Below are positions 34,021-45,349 of a DNA stretch of 64,000 nt, piece after piece. The stretch spans positions 29,405 through 93,404 of the forward strand of contig JAURVB010013565.1 of the NCBI GenBank assembly GCA_033002965.1. The letters run 5' to 3'. The DNA is from Piper betle (Eukaryota; Streptophyta; Magnoliopsida; Piperales; Piperaceae). Position numbers and translations under genes: made by a program. The number at the start of each line of letters is the position of its first letter. The first letter of the stretch is position 1. The notes below the pieces were generated by a model that was not told the origin of the DNA, did no database searches, and saw nothing but the letters and a program-made list of their open reading frames with translations.

Positions 34021-34652
34021 ACGTGTTTTTATACTATATGTAGGTAATAATCATGAGTTGGAGGAGCCAGCTTGGACGGAGGAGCAATGAGGTCTTGTAC
34101 ACACACACATGTTAGATTTCTGAATGTTTAATATTGTATTATTATGTTATTATATTGTGAATGACATGAGTAAATGTTTGAGCATGATGATATGATGTGA
34201 ATGAAATGCTAAGACAAGATAATAGAATGCAAAATATGATCAGAGTTGAGCAGCGGAAGCGTAGTGGGTTGAGACCCGAGCTTCAGAATGAATACGTTAT
34301 AAGATGTTAGATTTTGTGTGATTGTTAATGCATGCCGACATATTTGTATATATATTATTTTGACAGGGTGGGCCCATAATTGCACTTTTAGGGGAGACCC
34401 TGTTAGTTTTACTTCAGAATTTTCATCGATTTTGCTCGTAATTGTGATGGTGTGAAATTTAATTTGCATGTCATTCATGTAGTACCATGTTAGGATTTTG
34501 TGCATGCATTCATTCATGACAGATCGTATCTTCATCTTAAGACGCCGAGATTGGATCCGCACGAGTTAGGTTCGCGTTAGCCGACCTAACCGGGGCCTGT
34601 AACATGCCGGTTTGGTTCACGAGTGTGAACCGGATTTGGGGTGTTACAACAT

Positions 34653-34665
34653 TGGTATCAGAGCC
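34653..34665 (+). other. Primer binding site of element B
   Basis: TGGTATCAGAGCC, initiator tRNA-Met type, 4 bases after the 5' LTR. Confidence 0.9.
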
Positions 34666-37600
34666 ACTCTCGGCCGATTAAGATGTATGATACTTTATAG
34701 GTGATGTGTGTGCAAAGACTGCTCCGAGTCCAGCTGGCAGGTATGTTTTCGTATATTTTCTTTACATGCAGATTTTCTTCACAAGTTGTTTGGATAACAG
34801 TGTATTCAGGACTGGATCAGAATTATGTGGAACTGACCTTAGTTGAGTTGACAGGTCATTTCTATGGGATGATATCAGACTGTTGGTAAGTTAGATGTGA
34901 GCAAGGTATGTGTAGTGCTAGTAGGGGTAGAATGGGTATAAGTTCCCATCTTATACCAGATTTGGATGTCAATAGCCGTCAGCAGGAATCTGACAGGCTT
35001 GTCATGATGGGCTTAGAGACCCACTAGTTCTGTCCATCGCACAAGAGATTTGGATGAATTGGATGTTGACCAGGTGTCCGTCCTTTGTATGTCACCACAT
35101 TAGTCCTATTTCCAGGGAACGTGGTGTGCATAATGGGAAGGAGCTTGAAGTGGGTAGATAACTTGAGAGGGACAACTTTTAGAAAATAGTAGTGAATGAG
35201 GATGAGTAGTGAGACGTAAGCTTGGACACAACAAGGAAAAGACCAGGACCACCAGTGCCTACGAGATCAGACATTGGACGAGATTCTACCAAAGATAAGG
35301 CACCAGATCAGTGATTGCCGTTTGTGGGCTAGTCGGCAGTGATAGAAGCAGCCACTCTAAATTTCAGGAGATCAGAGTGGGGTTTAGCATAGGTTGACCA
35401 TCATATGTGTCAGCATCATGATCCAAACCCCTCTGGATCAGACACGCATGATTGGACAACCTGAACCGAGTTAATAGCAGCCAGGATATGGCAGAGATAG
35501 TAGTAGATTTACGATGCATATGAGTAGGATTAGATATTTCTGCATCTAGGTAGTGCACAACCGCCGACCGAGTGCACAACCACCGACCGAATGCACAACC
35601 ACCGACCGAGTGCACAACCACCGACCGAGGTGCACAACCGCCGACCGAGTTGCACAACCGCCGACCGAGTTGCACAACCACCGCCCGAGGCGCACCACCG
35701 CCGTTCGAGATTCACTACCACTGACCGCAGACGCACTACCGCCGTCCGTGTATTGCTCATCCACCGACCGAGTAGATTAGTTAAGGTTTAGTAGGACTAG
35801 AGTTGAGGAACAAGGAATAGTTACAGTGAAGTCAGCAGAATAGAAAAGAGTTAAGGAAAACGGAGGTTATTTGGATGAGATGGCATAGGATCCCACTTCA
35901 CAGTTCTCTTGCAATCATTGTCTTGACCTAACACCATTGGGTCAGATGAATATTGCAAGATGTCCCCATCAGACACTGTTAGTTACAGTCTCATAGGGAT
36001 GCGTATGGACAGAGTCAGGGAACATGACAGAGTGACCTCTAGATGGGACGGTCACAACGATCAGATTGTGTAGACTGCATGATCCATGGGTCACAACCAG
36101 CATACATAGATCAGATGGTTAGTAGATGATCATACGCGTAGTTTAACCCATTTAGCGATTGGCCAGCCAGCGATAGGAGGTTGACTTAGTATGGGGCATA
36201 GATAGAGGGTTCAGCGAGAGTGTTTTTCAGAGAGATAGCGATTCCCTTGTGTTTCGCCAGCACGATTAGGTCCTTACCTTGAGACATAGGGTTGAGCCCT
36301 ACCCTGAGTATAGAAGCACCTTCATGGTACTGATTAGGGTTTATAGTGCAGGTCGGTATGGGCAGACCGATCTTATGATGACGGACTTCACCCCAGCTTG
36401 AGAACAATGTAAATAGGGACTTCAGAAAGAACAGACCATGCAGACCAGACGGAGTGATACCAGTGTATGCTCATCTTGGTTGATAGCCTTGCTTGAGAGT
36501 CTACCACAGCGGTAGTAGTCATGTGAGTCAAGATTAGTACTACAAATCGGTACGGGACGGCAGGTCACACACCACTGAAGAGCGGACGAGACACGTGTCG
36601 AACCTCATTATGAGTCCCCGTAGACTTGAGGAGAGACTGTGGTTCTTTGGGTCGTTTGAACCCCGCCCGTTTAGAAGTGCGTGACTAGTACAGTATCGAG
36701 AAACATGTGCCTACTGTTAGCTGATTAAACTAGAGCCACTTAGGAGCCGTTTCTGAGATTTGTCATTGATTGACTGTTCCACAGACTGATCACCTGTGGC
36801 ATAGTAAATCATGGTGATCTTAGAGACAAGTCCATAGACCTACCAAGGTTTTGGCCACCCAATATGTTACATAGGGATTTTATCTCCCCTACTATTTGCA
36901 TGAGACCTTAACCTTACCATAGATAAGAGTTGTGCAGCAGAAGCGTGTGGGCCCATAACCCACAGGTCCCAGGATCCCCTGTTTACCTAGCATCAGATAT
37001 TACATGTGAGGATGAGATGTCCCCATTGAGAGTTCTTGAGCAGTGTGATTAGATTTCCATGAGATTCAGCCTCCCTTCCTATAACCTAGAGATGTCAGAC
37101 ATAGTAGAGTTTTCACTTGAGGATTCCCACTCACCCTTTTGTATCAGTTCTACCATCAGTTTATCCAGAGGATTGAGATGAGTATACATTGACCAGAGCA
37201 CATAGCACAGAGCACATGCCACAGACCAGATGCAGACTCCACAGTCCCATACAGAGTATGTTATCATACTCCTTGAGACACGCTGTGTATGTACAGGTGT
37301 TCTCGCCTCCTTTCAGCAGTAGTTAGTAGTTGTATAGATAGTCACCTGAGCCATAGTATGCAGTAGAGAATAGCAGCTATCCTTGTTCTCATATAGAACA
37401 GAGTGAGATATTTGACTCAGGACCGAGTCAACTAGGACCCCGTGAGCGGTCCAGTTCCTTATACCGGGACACCTGAGAGTTATATCTAGACTGGCGACAG
37501 TGAGCCGTGCAGCTCATTAGGGTATCCACCGTACTTAGCAGGAGACTCATAGCGGGCCTTGAGGTGACTGTAGGACCTAGAGTAGAGTTCCTGCGAGTAC

Positions 37601-38021
37601 ATGTAGGTGACTGTTCACAGATGAGGATTAGAGGGACATGGGTAGATGCTAGCAGGTAGGTCTTACCCTCGACGTAGTTTTCCCAGGCATAGCCCAGATT
37701 AGAACCTTGCGATACTCTAGAGTATCTGCTTGACCAACCCAATAGACCCTTAGGGGTGATCTAGGTTTCCCGCCGAGTTAGCAGTAGGGATCAGAACAGA
37801 AGAGAAGGATAATGATAATGTCAGAACAGACACAGGAAGTATAGAATCCAGAATGTTTGAAATGGTCAGCATCACTAGCATGACTCGCCACGTCGGCACC
37901 ACTACAGTCAGTGAGGATGTATATGGCTATCGAAGAGCAGAGGATACAACAGGTGTGTATCTAGCTTCCAGGAAGTAGTTCAGCAGAACCTCCTTGAGTT
38001 AAAATTTCGAGGACGAAATTT
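34666..38021 (+). mobile_element. Internal region of element B, apparently non-coding
   Basis: No frame on either strand exceeds about 105 residues outside the minisatellite, and I recognise no zinc knuckle, protease or RT motif. The first ~400 bp are also present in the minus-strand relative at 1-416, so the sequence is a family property and not random decay. Contains the 35551-35775 tandem repeat. Confidence 0.7.
35551..35775. repeat. ~19-bp minisatellite inside element B
   Basis: About 11-12 imperfect units with the core gcacaaccaccgaccgag, drifting toward the right end. All six frames remain largely open across it, producing spurious repetitive peptides. Confidence 0.9.
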
Positions 38022-38023
38022 TT

Positions 38024-38038
38024 ATAAGGAGGGAAGAT
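38024..38038 (+). other. Polypurine tract of element B
   Basis: ataaggagggaagat directly before the 3' LTR, after the gaggacgaaat motif. Confidence 0.85.
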
Positions 38039-41036
38039 TGTAAAACCCACGATTCGAGTTAGGGTTTTATATTCAGAACCGGTCGGGTCGACCGTTATTT
38101 TTCGAGTTGAGTCAGTTTCAGGACACGTGTACCGAGCCGACGCCGGTCGCGTGTATGAGCTATGAGGGTCATGCGTACCCAAGTATATGATGATAACGTC
38201 ATGAACACAGCAGAACAGAATGAGTTATCAGAATATATGAGAGTATGCCAGTGATTTTTTTATTTTTATATATAGTGGATCGTAGAATTAGTTTTAGGCC
38301 GTTTATCGCGTTAGGACGCGTTACGGGCATTTTGGGTGGGTTGATAGTTCTAGAGCATATCATTATGATTTTTGGTGTTTGTTTGATTTTACGGGATTTT
38401 TCCCGATTTTTATGAATTTTTTTAGGATTTAATACGACTTAGTTATTATACTTGACTCGAGTCGGAGACGAGTCAAGTAATATTTACGAGTTTGCCACCA
38501 CACACCCCTCGACCTCTCCTTTCTTCTCCCAAACCAAACCCTCGCCCGCGCCGCCCCTGTTCGCGCGCCACCGCCGCCACGGCCGACGCCGCCCGGCCGC
38601 CGATCGACCGCCGCCTAGCTCCGGCCACGGCGTTGCCGTGCCGCCCCGACCAGGTCCGGCCGCCACCAGGCCGCCGCGACGTCGGAATCCACGCTCGCCT
38701 AGCGCCGCGGCTCGCGTTGTGCGTCGCGTCGCCGATTCCGCCGCCGGCGACCGTCGCCGCCGTGATCCAGGTGGTCGCCTCGAGCACCTTCGACCACCCA
38801 GCGACCGCTCCCCGACCGGAGCGGAGGCCGTCGCCGCCCATGGCCGGCCGGATCTAGCACCCACCGCCGCCGGCCTCTGTTTTGATCATTTTCCGGCGAG
38901 CCGCCAACTCCGTTGGCCACGTTGACGCTCATAGATGAGTCGGGCTCGCCGAGCCGGTTCCGAGGGTACCCAACACGACCCCTTTCCGACCAGTAGACGC
39001 CGCCGGCGATTGTCGCCGGAAAACCACCGGAAGTCGCCGGAAAACCGCTAGCAGCTGCCGGAAAACCGCCGGAAAAATCGGAATTTCTGGAATTCGCCGG
39101 AATTCACCGGATCTTCCGTGGGGCTCACCCAGTGGAGCCCGATCGAGCTTCGGACGCCGATGAGCGCCGAATTTGAGCTCCGAGACGCGCGACGGAACCC
39201 TAGCCGTCGCCGATTGCCGACGACGTGAGGTATAATTACCTCCGATTGATTTATTTAAAATTGATGATAATTGTTAGCATAGCATGCTAGGGTTGATTAA
39301 TTATCATGATGAATGTCTAGATTATGAATGAAGTTACATGATGTGATTGATGAGTTGCAATGGATGGTTAAGTGATCTAATGAAATAAGATGAGTTGGAG
39401 CATGATAAGTCGAGTACGATATAACTTAGAAAAACACAATAAAATTGGTATGAATAGGATGAGTTAGAATTATTTTCATACTTATGATTATATGATTGTT
39501 GATTGTTATGGTGATGTTGTATTGCGATGTTCGTTGAGTTTGATGCATCATTTAGTTAGCGGGCGTTAGTATTTAGTTTTGATGTGTAGGTACGGAGTAG
39601 GAGCTCGCCGCCTAGGCGCGATGACACGCTTGGAGCTTCTACCAGGTCCGTTTAGGACTCGTCTTGTTTTACTCTTTTCTATTGTATGTTTAATTTATTG
39701 CCTGCAGGACGGGTTAAGTGGCGTTTTATCGGATCCCACTTAACTCGGGTCATTTAACCGAACATTTTCCGGATTAATAACCCCTCGAGGATGAGATCCC
39801 TCGAGGATGATTTCGAAAACAAGATCCACCACAAGTTGCCTTCGGGCCTATTATATAAATCCCTACCCAGCCCTATATATATGTAGTTTTCGCGTTTTTA
39901 GTGAGACGAGAGATGGAGAAATCGACTGCACGTACCATGCAGAGGATGCCGTGACAGTCAAAGCGGGCTCTGGATTAGTGCCAGCGGACTGTTCCATTCC
40001 CGAGGGATCCTGACAACTCCGCGTTTGAGTTCCTCACACCCGGAGAACGTGGAGGTTTACGGGTACTGTTTAGTACAGCGCATGTCCGGACTTGTGGTTC
40101 AAAGGGTACTAAAGGCGACTGCCTGAGAGTACTCGGCCTTCGTGCTCAAGGCCAGGAGAAATATGGAGGTAAGGAGAGGGCTTAGGATAAAGTTTCACGA
40201 GAAGTACTGAAAAAGAAGTGCTGAGAGCAGCACAGTACCAGCAGCAGATCAGTTAGTTCGGGATGCTACCGGGTCTGCAGCCCAGTGGCTCCTCAGTAGT
40301 GCCCTTCAGAGTGTTCTTGAGGAAGTATATGGTTTTCTTTCATATGAGAGTTTGCTCTCATAGCCAGCTTGTTATAGTTATTTTATTTTCCGGACCAGTA
40401 ACACTTGTTACTGACGTGTTTTTATACTATATGTAGGTAATAATCACGAGTTGGAGGAGCCAGCTTGGACGGAGGAGCAATGAGGTCTTGTACACACACA
40501 TGTTAGATTTCTGAATGTTTAATATTGTATTATTATGTTATTATATTGTGAATGACATGAGTAAATGTTTGAGCATGATGATATGATGTGAATGAAATGC
40601 TAAGACAAGATAATAGAATGCAAAATATGATCAGAGTTGAGCAGCGGAAGCGTAGTGGGTTGAGACCCGAGCTTCAGAATGAATATGTTATAAATGAGAT
40701 TTTGTGTGATTGTTAATGCATGCCGACATATTTGTATATATATTATTTTGACAGGGTGGGCCCATAATTGCACTTTTAGGGGAGACCCTGTTAGTTTTAC
40801 TTCAGAATTTTCATCGATTTTGCTCGTAATTGTGATGGTGTGAAATTTAATTTGCATGTCATTCATGTAGTACCATGTTAGGATTTTGTGCATGCATTCA
40901 TTCATGACAGATCGTATCTTCATCTTAAGACGCCGAGATTGGATCCGCACGAGTTAGGTTCGCGTTAGCCGACCTAACCGGGGCCTGTAACATGCCGGTT
41001 TGGTTCACGAGTGTGAACCGGATTTGGGGTGTTACA
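38039..41036 (+). mobile_element. 3' LTR of element B
   Basis: 2998 bp, collinear with the 5' LTR. The GC-rich block (38480-39230) differs by small indels, including an extra 'gctagcagctgcc' stretch near 39048; the TATA-to-end part is nearly identical. Stem-loops at 39710-39747 and 40218-40233. Confidence 0.9.
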
Positions 41037-41041
41037 TAGAG
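41037..41041. repeat. Target-site duplication (right) of element B
   Basis: tagag, identical to 31684-31688. Confidence 0.9.
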
Positions 41042-42142
41042 TGTGAGCTTGCCGTAGATGTCCTGATGCGCTTGGTGCTTGGACCCTAGGTTTGTTATGA
41101 CTCTTCTTAGTTTTTATCGCTATGTTTTATCATGGATTTGATTTCCAGATCGTAGGACGTATCAAATGTTGTTTTATCGGAGCCCATTTAACATAGGCTA
41201 TTTAGATGTATTTACTTCCTTGATTAATAACCATCGAGAATGAGATCCCTCAAGTTTGATTTCAAAAACAAGATCTACAAGTTGCGTTCGGGCCTATTAT
41301 ATAAATCCCTGCCCTAACCTATATATGATTTTATCAATTTTTCAGTGGGACGGAAGATGGTGAAACTGATTTGAACGTAACATAAGCGGGTGCACGTGCC
41401 CCTCACAGTGGGCTCTGGATCAGTGAGAGGATAGTTCCATTCCCAAGAGTTCCTGACAACTCCACGTTTTGAGTTCCTTATACCTGGAGAAACGTGGAAG
41501 ATTATGGGTACTGTTTAGTACAACGGACAGCCGAACATGTGGTTCAAGCATACAGATGGCAGCCTAAGAGTACTCGGCCTTATGCTCAGGTTTGAGAAAA
41601 ATATGAAGGAAATGAGAGGGCTTAGGATATACTGGTAGCCCTAAGGGATAAATAAATATGAAAAGACTGAGAGAGGTATCAGTAGACTAGTCAACTTAGT
41701 ATGCTATCGAATGTGCAGCCTGGTGGCTCCCCATTAAATGCCCTTCAAAGAGTTTAGTAGAAGATATAACAAATTTTTTCTTTCCATAAGAGTTAGCTCT
41801 CATGGCCAGTTTAATATATTTATATTTTAGACTAGTAACATTTGTTACTGATGTTATCTTTTATTATATATGTACGTCTTGTGTTCCTGAGTTGACTTTA
41901 GTTAAAGGACAGATAAAAACTATACATATTTAAGCTTAGCGTAATTATTTTTCTTTCATATTTTATCTATATTTGATTTTTTTCACATATATTTAGAAAT
42001 GTCTTCATTCTCGATACGCCGAGCAGGTTATTTGATTTATGTTATTGATCGAGTCTTACATATTAACAACTTTAGACATAACTCAACTTTATCTTAATAT
42101 TTTTTATTTAGTTCTTAAGTAAACAAAAATTGGAGTGTTATA
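41042..42142 (+). mobile_element. Solo LTR family C, segment 3 (3' end)
   Basis: Degenerate but collinear with the 3' third of the long LTRs: 'gttttatcggagccc', the region around the TATA-like 'tattatataaatccc' (41295-41310), 'gagttagctctcatgg', GTAACATTTGTTAC (41837-41850). Ends 'ggagtgttata' (CA decayed to TA) and is followed by the TSD atatt. Confidence 0.75.
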
Positions 42143-42147
42143 ATATT
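42143..42147. repeat. Target-site duplication (right) of solo LTR C
   Basis: atatt, identical to 28647-28651. Confidence 0.8.
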
Positions 42148-42785
42148 ACCACATGGTTTAAAGTATTTCTATACCAAATTACTAGTGGAAAACACTCTTG
42201 GTTTATTCATCTCGACCTACCTAATTAATCAAGTTTCCTTCTTGGGTTGCTCATTGGCTCCAAGAGTTAGGTGCCCAAGAATGTTTTCTTCCATATTATG
42301 TTAATACCAAATATGAGTTATTCTGTAAGAAACTTTCTGAGTTTAAGCATAATCATATTTTCTTCCATTTCTTAATCTTCTATACGATCCCATGGATCTT
42401 GTCTTGGCAATATTTCTTGCGTGTTGAAAATAACCATCCAATATTAGGCCAGAAATTATTTTCTATATAGTGGGATAAGTTCACAGCTTCTATTAATCTA
42501 ACATCAATTACCTATTGAATTATTCTCTTCTACTTCCTGTCTTAGTCGAGTGTCTACCATCTTCACTCGGTCAGTTTCGCTTTTTGTACAAAAAGAGCCA
42601 GAAACTGCCTCGACATCATGCCCACCTTTACGTCCCTAGCTTTATACGTACATGTACAACAAGTAAAAGCTAAAGAACCATATCTTAGTGATGCTGACGT
42701 TCTGATAAAGGCTGAGCAACAACTCTTTCCAGTCACAGTGTCTCAGCGTCCCACGGATAACCCCTTAACTCTACGCAAATCATAA
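42148..42785 (+). pseudogene. Endogenous pararetrovirus downstream coding region, 3' part
   Basis: Continues the frame cut at 28651. The translation has a Trp/Phe-rich stretch (FPSWVAHWLQELGAQ near 42228-42275; PWILSWQYFL near 42400) with few stops over 300 bp, and ends before the intergenic region. No enzymatic motif recognised. The Trp-rich composition and its position between RNase H and the promoter fit the 3'-terminal ORF of the same virus; this is inference. Confidence 0.5.
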
Positions 42786-42984
42786 GTCGTGCCGCGTCAA
42801 TAAATGCCACGTCAGCATGACATCATCACTGATCTCATTAGTTTGTACATGTGTACGTCAGCAGGCTACCTGGTCATTGTTCACCAACTCCGTCGGTCGC
42901 TTCTTTGAGGTCTCTAAATACCTCATTTGGGTTCGGATTTCGGGGAGGAGAATTCTTCCGCCAAGTTTACGTTTCTATATAGAG
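42690..42984 (+). promoter_or_regulatory. Endogenous pararetrovirus promoter remnant
   Basis: Several TGACG/CGTCA motifs resembling as-1 elements of caulimovirid promoters (ctgacgt 42694; cgtcagcatgacatcatc 42810-42827; tacgtcagc 42854-42862), followed by a TATA box tctatatagag at 42974-42984. The minus-strand copy has its TATA equivalent at 6438-6448. Confidence 0.55.
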
Positions 42985-43144
42985 TTTTCTACGTCCTTTA
43001 TCTCCCTCTTCTCCTATTGTTCTTGAGTTTGTAATCCAAGTTTAGAGTGAAGTTTGTTAGTTGACGATAAGATTGTAAGTGTTTGTAAGTTCAGTATAAG
43101 AGTTTGTAATCCAAGTATAGAGTCCCGATTGTCAGCATGAAGGC
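42985..43144 (+). mobile_element. Endogenous pararetrovirus leader fragment
   Basis: Matches the reverse complement of 3421-3580. A 'gagtttgtaatccaagt' motif is repeated at about 43025 and 43103. The similarity ends near 43090-43144. Confidence 0.6.
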
Positions 43145-44754
43145 CAGGAACTTGTTTCTGGGTTTATGATTAATTATGACCGTCAGATCATAAAGACGGT
43201 TGAGATTAAATCATCTCATCCAACCCTAGTCCCTTTGCCCCCTTACCCTCCCTCCAACTACTGACTGTCGCCCTACTTTTCCTCCAATTGCCGGCCCATT
43301 CCTTCGCCACCGCTGATCATACCTTCTGATGACCGATGACCGGCGACATCATTGCGGTTTCGGTTTGGTGCCCACCAGCTTTTGGCTCGCCTTCACCGCA
43401 GTTTCCACATTTTCTATTTACAGCTCGCTATGATCCTCCTTCTATGGCAACTTTTGTCGCAGCAGTGACCGGTGATGTTGTCGCCAGTTGGGGGTGGTGA
43501 GGGTGGATGGCTGGGCTTGTTTGGTTTTTTTAGGGTTTCATTAGTAAAAGATAACTTTTTATTTTCATAAAAATTAGAGCTTGATGCCAAAGATTAGCTT
43601 TTTATATTATGTAAAGATGTTGATTTATGTTTTATTATGTTTAAATTTGAGTTGAAATTTCAAAATTGCCTTTGAGGTTTTTAATCTATTAATATATCTG
43701 TTTAGAAATCGTATGATTGTTAGATGAAACTTTATATTTGCCTAATTTTTGGTTATTTTTATGAATTCCTATTTGTGAGAACCCATTCGAAGATGCACAT
43801 TTTTTATGAGAAGATTGGTTTGTCAAACTAATGCTTGTTGTTCATCTTTCAATATTATTCTCTAGATTAGCCAGCCCTTCGTCAATTCACTGTACATTCA
43901 TTGGTGTTTGATAGATATAATCATATTGTCTTTATCCATAATTTATTCAATGAAGATAATATATCTCTCCTACAACCTATACTTTTGCATTATTTTTTTC
44001 ATGTAAGCTTCTCACAATAATTACCCAGTGCTTAGACAAAGAAGGATTTGTTCATGTTCTAGGACAGCAAAGAGGAAGAAAGACGTTTATTGCAATTTCT
44101 CAGAAGTTGCAGGGAAACTTCATTCCACAATTGAGGCTTCACATACTCATTGTTAAATGGACTAAATTGAAAAACGAGGCTATCTGTTAATTATACAAAG
44201 TATTTTAAATAGTGGTTGAAATCGAAAGAAAAATCTTGTCGATATATTTTATTATCTTGTATGAATCAGTTTACTTTAAATCTTGTTGGGGTGAATCTTT
44301 TTCAAATAATTTATTTTTTTGTCTTCTTTAACTAAACTTTCAATAATGATTTTAGATGCCAATTATACCATGGCGTGTGAGGGACAATGTCACATATGAG
44401 ATCTCATTGTGAATGTGCTAGTAGTTGCTATGACACCTGGGAAAGCATCATGGAAGAAGAGCTAGGTCCATACATTTTATACATATAATGCACGGAGTTA
44501 GTGCTTGCTAAATTCAAGGTTTCCCATGTCCACGATCTGTACAAGATAACACCAAGCAATTTCTGGTTTGATTTAAACCAGGACTTGTAGATTTGGTTGT
44601 AGAGGAGAGGATATGGTTTGCAAGTAAGTTAATTAATTTCTCCATTTAAACCATTAAACGGCTAAATTGAATTTATTTTTTGTTTGGGTATTAACTTTCG
44701 ATCTTGTAATATGCTATTTCTATGGTTTACTTCGAGGAGTTAGATGTTTCAAAT
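43145..44754. other. Unassigned intergenic DNA
   Basis: The first ~400 bp are GC-richer with 'gaccgtcagatcataaagacggttgagat', reminiscent of the ends of Mutator-like or fold-back elements, but no matching opposite end was found. The rest is AT-rich. An open stretch of about 60 codons at 44000-44187 has no recognised similarity. Confidence 0.4.
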
Positions 44755-44828
44755 AGCCCTTTAGCTTAATAGGAAGAGTGCAGGGGCATCCTTCCCTTGA
44801 GGTGGTGGTTCAAATCCACCAAGGGCTA
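44755..44828 (+). tRNA. tRNA-like cloverleaf (probable pseudogene)
   Basis: 74 bases. Acceptor arms AGCCCTT (44755-44761) and AAGGGCT (44821-44827) pair perfectly, T-arm GGTGG-ttcaaat-CCACC (44804-44820) is perfect, and the D-arm GCTT/GAGT pairs with wobbles. The anticodon arm can form CAGGGG/CCCTTG with loop CATCCTT, giving UCC (Gly), but base 33 is A instead of the invariant U. The D-arm and 3' half resemble the layout of plant organellar tRNA-Gly. It could be a decayed organelle-derived or tRNA-derived copy; function is doubtful. Confidence 0.45.
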
Positions 44829-45349
44829 AGATAAGCAAAACCTTTTCTTCCTTACCAATCTTTTAGAGTTAATTTTCTCTTATTAGCTTGTTAATTTTAA
44901 TGAGGATTGATGTTTCTATTGGTTAATTAGCAGATGCAATGCTCAAATTAGCTGCTCAACAAGTAATTCTAATTGAGATCAACAGAAATTAATGGCATCA
45001 AATATTTTTTAACTAAGTTGACACTACTACTAATAGCTTCTCAAAGAAAATTGGCAAGCTAGGTTATCACAAGTGACTCCCATCCTGTTCAGAAAAAGAT
45101 ACCCCCGTTCCATCCAAGTACTGAAATTAGTAATCTAATGAAACCATTTTTGATTAAAAGGCAGGGTGCTTCATAATGATGTGGGGTCGTTTATGAAGAG
45201 ACGATGGTTTGATCCCATCAAGATCCAATTTAAGTAACAATTTGTGCTCTTAATTAACTGGTCAATATGCGATTGCTTTTTTTTTAATTTTCAGCTAGTT
45301 GTTGATTAATTTAGGTAACAACTAGTTGTAGCTTGTTTACTGGGTGTAG
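44829..45349. other. Unassigned AT-rich DNA
   Basis: No gene, RNA or element end recognised. Confidence 0.4.

Larger units (their letters stand above)
31689..34648 (+). mobile_element. 5' LTR of element B
   Basis: TGTAAAACCC...GGTGTTACA. GC-rich block 32110-32830; TATA-like tataaat at 33461-33467; stem-loops at 33317-33354, 33825-33840, 33950-33969 and 34003-34020. Confidence 0.9.
31689..41036 (+). mobile_element. Element B: large non-coding LTR retrotransposon (LARD-like)
   Basis: 9348 bp with LTRs of 2960 and 2998 bp and a 3390-bp interior that has a primer binding site, a polypurine tract and the 'cgaggacgaaattttta' motif but no recognisable gag or pol. Perfect 5-bp TSD. The 3' halves of the two LTRs differ at only scattered sites over ~1.2 kb, so it is a young insertion. 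The layout (multi-kb LTRs, non-coding interior) is that of large retrotransposon derivatives moved in trans by Ty3/gypsy relatives. Confidence 0.9.

Noticed and set aside
35551..35775. CRISPR-like array
   Set aside because: Units are contiguous without unique spacers, and the context is a plant retrotransposon; it is a minisatellite.
35364..35791. Repetitive peptides over the minisatellite
   Set aside because: All frames remain open across the 19-bp array; the peptides reflect the repeat only.
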